Source of the DNA: Bacteroidia bacterium
Lineage (GTDB): Bacteria; Bacteroidota; Bacteroidia; Bacteroidales; GCA-2748055
Assembly (NCBI GenBank): GCA_004525825.1
Contig: SPBY01000267.1
Coordinates: 1 to 5,286 of the forward strand
Length of the DNA stretch: 5,286 bases
Direction: 5' to 3'
Every line of letters starts with the position of its first letter. Positions within the stretch are counted from its first letter, which is position 1. The notes beneath the pieces are model-generated. The model worked only from the letters and a program-made list of their open reading frames with translations, was not told the DNA's origin and searched no databases. The position numbers were made by a program, and so were the translations under genes. Below are positions 1-5,286 of the stretch, in pieces.

Positions 1-1
1 A

Positions 2-1189
2 GGTACTGCACAGAAAATGGGAGCTCATATACGCATCATTGTACAATTGGTCAGTGTAAATAATGAAGCCCAGCTGTGGTCGGATCTTTACGACAGGGAG
101 TGGAAAGATATTTTTGATATTCAAACAGATATCGCAAGAAATATCGCTGCTAACATGGAAGCGGTCCTTTCATCGGAAGAGACGAAAAGCATCGAGGATT
201 TTGGTACTGAAAATTCCGATGCATTGGAATATTATCAAAAGGGGAATCTCCTGCTGTATCTGTGGAATGAAGATGCCTTCCGGAGAGCCGTGGATATGTA
301 CCAGCGGGCCATCGATCTGGATCCCGGTTTTGCACAGGCATATGCAGGGAAGGCCATGGCCACTTTCGAACTGACCTCATGGGATGTAGATGAACCTGAT
401 TTTACGCTTATTCCTGAAGCCAGGGAATATGCCCTGAAAGCCATAGCAATCGATGAGAATCTGGGAGATCCCTATTATGTAATTGGTTGCATCAAATATC
501 TTCATGAATGGGATTGGCAAGGTGCAGAGGAGTTTTATCGAAAGGGAATGGAGTTAAATCCAAATAATGTCTGGGGCAGGATCGGGTACACCAACATGTT
601 AACCATAATGAGGCGCTTTGAGGAATCGATCGCTATCTGTGAGGTGACTGTTAAACTCAATCCACTGGATCCAGGAGTTTATATTGAACTGGGATATGCA
701 AAATGGCTTAATGGACAGAAGGAGGAGGCTTCTGAGCTGTATAAAAAGAGCCTGGAACTGGATCCAAATAGTGACGCTGCAAACGGCTTACTGTTCCAGT
801 ACTATGTGGATATGGGTATACAGAACCAGTTTGTGTCTGAATACTTAAATGATATGATGGAAGACCATGATCACGATATACGCAAGGTATATGATTTTGA
901 ACTGTATTATCTTTTCATATACTATGCATCACTGGACCAGCGGGATAGTATGAAAATCATCCTGGATGAATGTATTCGAAGGACTGAAATCGGGGATCCC
1001 CTTTATGACATTACCGGGGAAATTTACTATGCCCTGGGAGAGACTGAGAAAGCAATTGAATTCTTCGAAAAGAGTTACGAAACCAGACAGCCTTTTATGT
1101 ACATTATCAATGCAGAAATGCGTCCGGAACCGCTACGATCAAACCCCAGGTTTCAGGAGCTGATACGGAAGCTTGGATTTGATATTTGA
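2..1189 (+). CDS. C-terminal part of a TPR-repeat regulator-like protein (5' end outside window)
   Basis: The reading frame is open to the left edge (codons for GTAQK precede the first ATG at 17), so that ATG is probably internal and the true start lies upstream. Numbering from it, residues 1-50 (IRIIVQLVSVNNEAQLWSD, then YDREWKDIFDIQTDIA) match the conserved segment linking output domains to TPRs in adenylate-cyclase-like, Ser/Thr-kinase-like and CadC-like winged-helix proteins. TPR-like helix pairs follow at about 69-103, 109-148, 152-184, 186-218, 219-252 and 328-356, with signatures such as AIDLDPGFAQAY and SLELDPNSD. The tail PEPLRSNPRFQELIRKLGF is the usual C-terminus of this class. TPRs normally bind protein partners. 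The N-terminal domain (cyclase, kinase or DNA-binding) is not visible, so the biochemical activity is unknown. It lies about 400 bp upstream of the susC-like gene on the same strand; a role in controlling it is inference from position only. Confidence 0.85.
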   Translation, partial: GTAQKMGAHIRIIVQLVSVNNEAQLWSDLYDREWKDIFDIQTDIARNIAANMEAVLSSEETKSIEDFGTENSDALEYYQKGNLLLYLWNEDAFRRAVDMYQRAIDLDPGFAQAYAGKAMATFELTSWDVDEPDFTLIPEAREYALKAIAIDENLGDPYYVIGCIKYLHEWDWQGAEEFYRKGMELNPNNVWGRIGYTNMLTIMRRFEESIAICEVTVKLNPLDPGVYIELGYAKWLNGQKEEASELYKKSLELDPNSDAANGLLFQYYVDMGIQNQFVSEYLNDMMEDHDHDIRKVYDFELYYLFIYYASLDQRDSMKIILDECIRRTEIGDPLYDITGEIYYALGETEKAIEFFEKSYETRQPFMYIINAEMRPEPLRSNPRFQELIRKLGFDI

Positions 1190-1280
1190 TTGACGGACTA
1201 TTCTTTATTCTCCGGAACAGAACAATCACTACATTCTGATATTGCACCGACATAACTGAACTCAAATAATATGACACTTA

Positions 1281-1312
1281 TTTGACTCATATGCAATTAG
1301 GTAGTATCTTGC
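1281..1312 (+). promoter_or_regulatory. Candidate Bacteroidota-type promoter for the susC/susD pair
   Basis: TTTGAC at 1281-1286 fits the -33 TTTG element of Bacteroidota primary sigma promoters. TATCTTGC begins at 1305, 20 bases after that TTTG, and approximates the -7 consensus TAnnTTTG (it reads as TATCTTTGC with one T missing). The spacing fits the usual 19-21 bases, which would put transcription start near 1318-1320. The imperfect -7 box leaves doubt. I saw no better match closer to the susC-like start. Confidence 0.4.
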
Positions 1313-1401
1313 ATTAACCAACTTTATTTCAGGTGCCGGAAAGATCCATTAGACTGTCTCGATGCTGGCAAGAGTTTAAAGGACATCATGTAGGCAGATC
1401 A

Positions 1402-1503
1402 TTGATGATATATCATGGATCAACATTTTCTATTCTTGATGCTTCTGACATCAATTTCTCAATACGGTATCTCCCTGAGAAGGCTATTGATTTAGTCCTC
1501 AAT
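1402..1503. repeat. Cluster of three TTGA...TCAA inverted repeats in the susC leader
   Basis: Three inverted repeats of the same type lie in 102 bp. The first is TTGAT (1402-1406) with ATCAA (1419-1423), overlapping a perfect 12-bp palindrome, ATGATATATCAT (1405-1416). The second is TTGATG (1436-1441) with CATCAA (1449-1454), separated by 7 bases. The third is ATTGA (1486-1490) with TCAAT (1499-1503), separated by 8 bases. They could be operator sites for a dimeric regulator or weak RNA hairpins. The region is AT-rich and the arms are short, so chance is a real alternative. Confidence 0.35.
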
Positions 1504-1588
1504 CGTCTGAACTTTATAGCTGCTGTTATCTACTTGGCAAGTAGCAGGTTGTTTGTTTGATTATCATATTGTCATTCAATTACTGGCA

Positions 1589-4500
1589 ATGAAAAAACTA
1601 ACTCTATTATTTTTTCTGTTTGGGATAGGTATGTCCACACTCCTCGCCCAGACAATAACCATAACAGGAACTGTAAGCTCTTCTGTTGAAAATGAGGGTC
1701 CGGTACCCGGAGCATCAGTTCAGCTGAAAGGAGCAGGAACTGGAACAATAACCGATGTTGACGGAGCCTTTTCAATCAATGTACCCCAGGACGCTACTAC
1801 CCTTGTTTTCTCCTGCGTCGGGATGAAACAGCAGGAGGTGGAAATTGAGGGACGCACAGTCATTTATGTGGTAATGGAACCTGAAATTATTAGTCTGGAT
1901 GAGGTTACAATAACCACCGGCTACGAAATCAAAAGGGCTCCAAGGAGTAGCTCTGCATTAACCCAGGTTGTATCAGGTGATAAACTGAATGAGGTTCGAC
2001 AGACCAATATTAACAGTGCATTGGTCGGAAAAGTATCAGGAATCCAATTTCGAGGACAGTCAGCGCTGGCTTTAGATAGAACCGGTTCAATCAACCTGCG
2101 TGGAGACGGAGGCTTCAGTACTGGAAACAGTGTCCTTTATGTTGTTGATGGAACCATAATTACGAACTCCGGTGACCTCAACCTGGATGATATTGAGGAT
2201 ATATCAGTGTTATCAGGACCTGGAGCATCTGCGCTTCTAGGTTCCCAGGCTGCCAACGGGGCGATCATCATCACCACTAAGAAGGCAAAATTGAGTGGTG
2301 CCAGTGAGATGGAAATTGAAATTAATTCAGGATTAAGCTCATCTTCGGTTTACATTTTACCTGAATATCAGAATGATTATGCAGGAGGTGGCTTAGGTAG
2401 CATGATACAATATTCCTGGAAAACTGGAGATCCAATTGAGTGGCAGTCTCTAGACGGTAAATTCTATCCAGATTATGAAGACGACAGAAACTGGGGTCCA
2501 AAAATGGAAGGCCAGGAATATATTCCATGGTATTCCTGGTATCCGGGAACTAAATACACCGGTACAACTGCAAGTCTGATACCACAGCCGGATAATGTAA
2601 GAAATTTCTATGACAGGGGCTGGACCTACAACAACAATATTGCATTTTCTAAAAGCGGGGAGGATTTTAGAATTCGCGCTGTATTCGGTAATGTCGCTGT
2701 TAAGGGTAATATCCCGGGATCATCTTCAAATAAGACCCATTTTGCAATTAAAACCTCATATGATCTGACCAAAAAACTAACCATTGGAACCAATATAAAC
2801 TTCTATACAACGCTGATAAACGGTGAATTTAATGATAAATGGGCTAATCAGACCACAGGTTCATTTAACGAATTTTTTCATCGTGACCTGGATATGAATA
2901 TATTGCGGGAACTTAGAGGACTAAAGACTCCTGAACCTGAAGGCATTTATGCTTCATGGAACCACAAGGCCCCTACTGTTTATGATTCCGAAAATCCAGA
3001 GGAATTTTATGCGGCCACCCTTTGGTATAACCACTTTACATTTTTTGACCTAATAGACTTACCATCACGATCAGACCGTCTCTTCGGGGATATCTCCTTG
3101 AATTATAAAATTATTAATGGTCTCAGTGCAAAGATAACCTATCGTCGGCAGCAGGTCAGTGGTTGGCGAGAGGAGAAATACTCATCAGACCTAAACAAAA
3201 GTTTGCTTTATAATTTTTTCTATCCTGAATTTAAAGGGTATTACCTCACCGGAAATTTCTATTCAACACGCGAGAACATTGAAAGCCTTATTACGTTTTC
3301 GAAGAAAATAGATGATTTTTCAATCAATGCTAACGCAGGTTCAGACTTTTCTAATACCATTTCTAAATCGACATCAGCAAACACGAATAATGGTTTAAGT
3401 ATCCCAAACTTATTCAGCATAGAAAACTCAGTAGATCAACCCGAGATCAGAAATAGCAGAGCCAATGAAAAATACAGAGCATTGTTCTTACGCGGTGATG
3501 TAGGGTACAAGAATTTTTTATTTGGCGAATTTTCGTTGCGAAAAGACTGGTACTCAACATTTCCTCCTTCAGCCAACTCCATATTCTCAAAATCTTTTGG
3601 AGTGTCGTTTATATTTAGCGATCTCCTCCATTTTTCATTTCTGAATCATGGAAAAGTACGTGCTTCCTGGGGGGAGATACCAACTGCTATTGGTGCTTAT
3701 GTCTATCCCGGGGGACAATACGATGTTGAATTATATCGTCGATACGAAAACATAATGATGAGTACACCTGATCTGGTTGATGAAGATATTCATGGTGCCG
3801 TCAAGACGCAAAAGGAGCTGGGCCTTGATTTATTATTTTTTAATTATAGGGTGGGGTTGAATGCAACCTGGTGGGATGGGACTGAAAAGGACATTCCTTA
3901 TGAGGTGCCTGTTGCAGGTTACAGTGGATTTAGCTCCAGGTACATGAATACTGGTAAGATTGTTAAACAGGGTTTAGACTTCACTCTTCATTTAAAACCT
4001 ATTATTAGATCGAATCTGAACTACGAACTGAATGCAGCTTTCTCGTACCTGATCAGAAACGATGTAGTAAGCATTGGGGAAGGTATCGAAAGTTTTTTTG
4101 TTTCAAATTATTTTCTCGAAGGCTGGCCCCAGATGGTTCATGCTGTGGGCAGACCCTGGGGAGAATTGCGTGGAAATGGCATAAAAATGTTGGAAGGCAA
4201 ACCAGTGGTAGATGATGACGGATACTATGTGATTGATAATGATATATACTTCGGCAGTGTTCTCCCGAAGATGACAGGGGGCGTTCAAAACTCAATCAGG
4301 ATATTGAAGAATTTTACGGTTATTGCCAACATTGACTTCCAGATAGGCGGTAGATACGCGTCAGTATCGCAAAATACTGCTGACTGGTCAGGTCTGTCTA
4401 CAAGAACCACTGGCCTCAATAACAAAGGAAATCCAATCAGAGATCCGGTCGCTGAAGGTGGTGGCATTCATGTAATTGGCGTACTTGAGGATGGCACTGC

Positions 4501-4807
4501 ATATGACGATTATATTGAGCCGTTTGACTACTATGATAATTTATGGGTTTTTGATTCATATGTTTATAAACTGACCTACGTGAAGCTTCGTGAATTAAGT
4601 ATCGGGTATAGAATTCCTGTTGAACACATCAGGGGCCTTAGCAATACAATGAAGGCCATAAATATATCCTTCTTCTGTATCAATCCATGGCTGATCTATT
4701 CAGAGTCAAAAGGATTTGACCCATCTGAAATAACCAGCGTATATGGAGAGGAAGCACAATACCCATCTACAAGATCATTTGGGTTGAATTTGAAAGTTAA
4801 CTTTTAG
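1589..4807 (+). CDS. SusC/RagA-family TonB-dependent outer-membrane transporter
   Basis: This complete 1072-residue protein has the normal length for SusC-like transporters, which import a substrate across the outer membrane with TonB energy, partnered by a SusD lipoprotein. The ATG at 1589 is chosen because a signal peptide starts there: MKK, a hydrophobic core, then LLAQ, with likely cleavage near residue 20. The frame is open to a TTG at 1553, but that would place 12 residues before the signal. Residues about 24-98 form a carboxypeptidase-regulatory-like domain (ITGTV, GASVQLKGAGTGTITDVDG). A SusC-type linker (SLDEVTITTGYE) follows near 102, then the plug at about 118-234 with LYVVDG (183-188) and ASALLGSQAANGAIIITTKK. 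The remainder is the beta barrel. Near the C-terminus are KLRELSIGYRIP (about 999-1010) and a terminal Phe, as expected for an outer-membrane protein. No STN domain is present, so anti-sigma signalling through this protein is unlikely. The susD-like gene follows after 33 bp. The substrate cannot be inferred. Confidence 0.95.
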   Translation: MKKLTLLFFLFGIGMSTLLAQTITITGTVSSSVENEGPVPGASVQLKGAGTGTITDVDGAFSINVPQDATTLVFSCVGMKQQEVEIEGRTVIYVVMEPEIISLDEVTITTGYEIKRAPRSSSALTQVVSGDKLNEVRQTNINSALVGKVSGIQFRGQSALALDRTGSINLRGDGGFSTGNSVLYVVDGTIITNSGDLNLDDIEDISVLSGPGASALLGSQAANGAIIITTKKAKLSGASEMEIEINSGLSSSSVYILPEYQNDYAGGGLGSMIQYSWKTGDPIEWQSLDGKFYPDYEDDRNWGPKMEGQEYIPWYSWYPGTKYTGTTASLIPQPDNVRNFYDRGWTYNNNIAFSKSGEDFRIRAVFGNVAVKGNIPGSSSNKTHFAIKTSYDLTKKLTIGTNINFYTTLINGEFNDKWANQTTGSFNEFFHRDLDMNILRELRGLKTPEPEGIYASWNHKAPTVYDSENPEEFYAATLWYNHFTFFDLIDLPSRSDRLFGDISLNYKIINGLSAKITYRRQQVSGWREEKYSSDLNKSLLYNFFYPEFKGYYLTGNFYSTRENIESLITFSKKIDDFSINANAGSDFSNTISKSTSANTNNGLSIPNLFSIENSVDQPEIRNSRANEKYRALFLRGDVGYKNFLFGEFSLRKDWYSTFPPSANSIFSKSFGVSFIFSDLLHFSFLNHGKVRASWGEIPTAIGAYVYPGGQYDVELYRRYENIMMSTPDLVDEDIHGAVKTQKELGLDLLFFNYRVGLNATWWDGTEKDIPYEVPVAGYSGFSSRYMNTGKIVKQGLDFTLHLKPIIRSNLNYELNAAFSYLIRNDVVSIGEGIESFFVSNYFLEGWPQMVHAVGRPWGELRGNGIKMLEGKPVVDDDGYYVIDNDIYFGSVLPKMTGGVQNSIRILKNFTVIANIDFQIGGRYASVSQNTADWSGLSTRTTGLNNKGNPIRDPVAEGGGIHVIGVLEDGTAYDDYIEPFDYYDNLWVFDSYVYKLTYVKLRELSIGYRIPVEHIRGLSNTMKAINISFFCINPWLIYSESKGFDPSEITSVYGEEAQYPSTRSFGLNLKVNF

Positions 4808-4809
4808 AT

Positions 4810-4839
4810 TAATCTTGGATAAGATTACAGACACAATCT
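4810..4839 (+). promoter_or_regulatory. Overlapping alternative hairpins in the susC-susD spacer
   Basis: TAATCTT (4810-4816) and AAGATTA (4821-4827) can pair as a 7-bp stem with a four-base loop (GGAT). The second arm can instead pair as AGATT (4822-4826) with AATCT (4835-4839), just before the susD-like ATG at 4841. A 10-bp palindrome, AGATTAATCT, also spans the end of susC (4806-4815). The two hairpins share an arm and exclude each other, so they could affect susD translation or mRNA processing. The stems are A/T-rich and weak, there is no T-run, and a terminator is unlikely. Confidence 0.35.
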
Positions 4840-4840
4840 C

Positions 4841-5286
4841 ATGAAACAAGAAATTTATTTAACTGCAATTTTATGGTTGGCTTTGGTCCTTGCTTCAGGA
4901 TGCGATATGCTCGGAGATTTTGGGGATACCAATGTAAATCCGGCAACTACCTTAAACCCGCCTACATCAGCACTACTAACCAAAGTGCTTTCTGGCATAG
5001 GAAAATATTCAGATTCCTATCCTGATTTTGAGAATCGGTCGGCTTTATACTGCCAGTATTTCTCAGAAACATATTCAAATAATAACTCCCGTTATGCTCC
5101 TAATGCCATTTCTCCAATGGCATTCTACTCAGGTGAACTTTACGATCTTCAAAACATTATTGAAATTAACAGTAATGAAGATACCAAAGATAAAGCAGCT
5201 GAAGATGGTGCAAATGACAACCAGATTGCAATTGCGCGTATTCTGAAAGCCTATATTTTTTGGACAATTACCGATCGATGGGGAGA
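4841..5286 (+). CDS. SusD/RagB-family surface lipoprotein, SusD-like_2 type (3' end outside window)
   Basis: The frame from the ATG at 4841 stays open to the right edge, giving 148 codons without a stop. SusD family proteins usually exceed 450 residues, so about a third is present. Residues 1-20 form a lipoprotein signal (MKQEIYLTAILWLALVLASG) ending at Cys21, the expected lipidation site. The mature start has FGDTNVNP (27-34), followed by ALLTKVLSG, ALYCQYFSETYSNNNSRY (68-85), YDLQNIIEIN (101-110) and ARILKAYIFWTITDRWG (132-148), all typical of the SusD-like_2 branch. The protein should sit on the cell surface and close over the SusC barrel as a substrate-binding lid. It follows susC after 33 bp on the same strand, so cotranscription is likely. 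No Shine-Dalgarno sequence is visible, as is common in Bacteroidota. Ligand-binding residues cannot be judged from this fragment. Confidence 0.93.
   Translation, partial: MKQEIYLTAILWLALVLASGCDMLGDFGDTNVNPATTLNPPTSALLTKVLSGIGKYSDSYPDFENRSALYCQYFSETYSNNNSRYAPNAISPMAFYSGELYDLQNIIEINSNEDTKDKAAEDGANDNQIAIARILKAYIFWTITDRWG

Larger units (their letters stand above)
1190..1588 (+). other. Intergenic region and presumed susC leader
   Basis: About 400 bp separate the TPR gene from the susC-like start. No gene is recognisable in it on either strand. A GTG-initiated 75-codon frame (1333-1560) is open but resembles no family I know and has no ribosome binding site. No strong GC-rich hairpin with a T-run follows the TPR stop at 1187-1189, so a terminator for that gene is not evident. 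The region contains a candidate promoter near 1281-1312 and several TTGA/TCAA inverted repeats between 1402 and 1503. If that promoter is used, the susC-like mRNA has an untranslated leader of roughly 270 nt, long enough for regulatory structure or operators. Confidence 0.6.

Noticed and set aside
17..19. ATG at 17 as the true start of the TPR gene
   Set aside because: The frame continues to the left edge, and the residues around this Met belong to a conserved segment that normally lies in mid-protein in this class.
1204..1222. TTCT...AGAA near the end of the TPR gene as a transcription terminator
   Set aside because: The stem is only about 4 bp and has no T-run after it.
1333..1560. 75-codon GTG-started frame as a real gene
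   Set aside because: No family resemblance, no ribosome binding site, GTG start, and it lies wholly inside the presumed susC leader. Not annotated as a CDS; kept only as a low-interest finding.
1333..1560. Degraded transposase on either strand of the leader
   Set aside because: Reading both strands gave no transposase motif, and no terminal inverted repeats or target-site duplications were seen.
1553..1588. TTG at 1553 as the start of the susC-like gene
   Set aside because: It would add 12 residues before a textbook signal peptide starting MKKLTLLFFLF at 1589. The ATG is the better start.
5028..5246. 72-codon open frame near the right edge
   Set aside because: It runs in a different frame inside the clearly coding susD-like gene, so it is a shadow.

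Overview
The window looks like chromosomal DNA from a Bacteroidota (Bacteroidetes) bacterium. It carries a SusC/RagA-type TonB-dependent transporter followed directly by a SusD/RagB-type surface lipoprotein, a pairing essentially confined to that phylum. Moderate-to-low GC, the lack of clear Shine-Dalgarno sequences before the starts and a Bacteroidota-style promoter candidate agree with this. Genus and species cannot be read from the sequence.

Layout, all on the + strand. (1) Bases 2-1189 hold the 3' part of a gene cut by the left edge. It encodes the C-terminal half of a TPR-repeat protein of the kind attached to adenylate-cyclase-like, kinase-like or winged-helix regulators. (2) Bases 1190-1588 are about 400 bp without a convincing gene. 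They hold a plausible promoter (about 1281-1312), a long presumed susC leader and three TTGA...TCAA inverted repeats. (3) Bases 1589-4807 hold a complete susC-like gene of 1072 codons. (4) A 33-bp spacer contains two overlapping, mutually exclusive small hairpins. (5) Bases 4841-5286 hold the first 148 codons of a susD-like lipoprotein gene (SusD-like_2 type), cut by the right edge and so without a visible stop codon.

The SusC and SusD proteins should form an outer-membrane importer: the SusD lipoprotein sits as a lid over the SusC barrel, and uptake is powered by TonB-ExbBD. The substrate (glycan, oligosaccharide, peptide or other) cannot be inferred because no degradative enzyme lies in the window. 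The transporter has a carboxypeptidase-regulatory-like N-terminal domain but no STN signalling domain, so sigma/anti-sigma control through this protein is unlikely. The TPR protein upstream is a candidate local regulator only by position. I see no mobile element, CRISPR array, tRNA or rRNA. The window is largely an ordinary nutrient-uptake locus. Its less explained parts are the susC leader and the susC-susD spacer.
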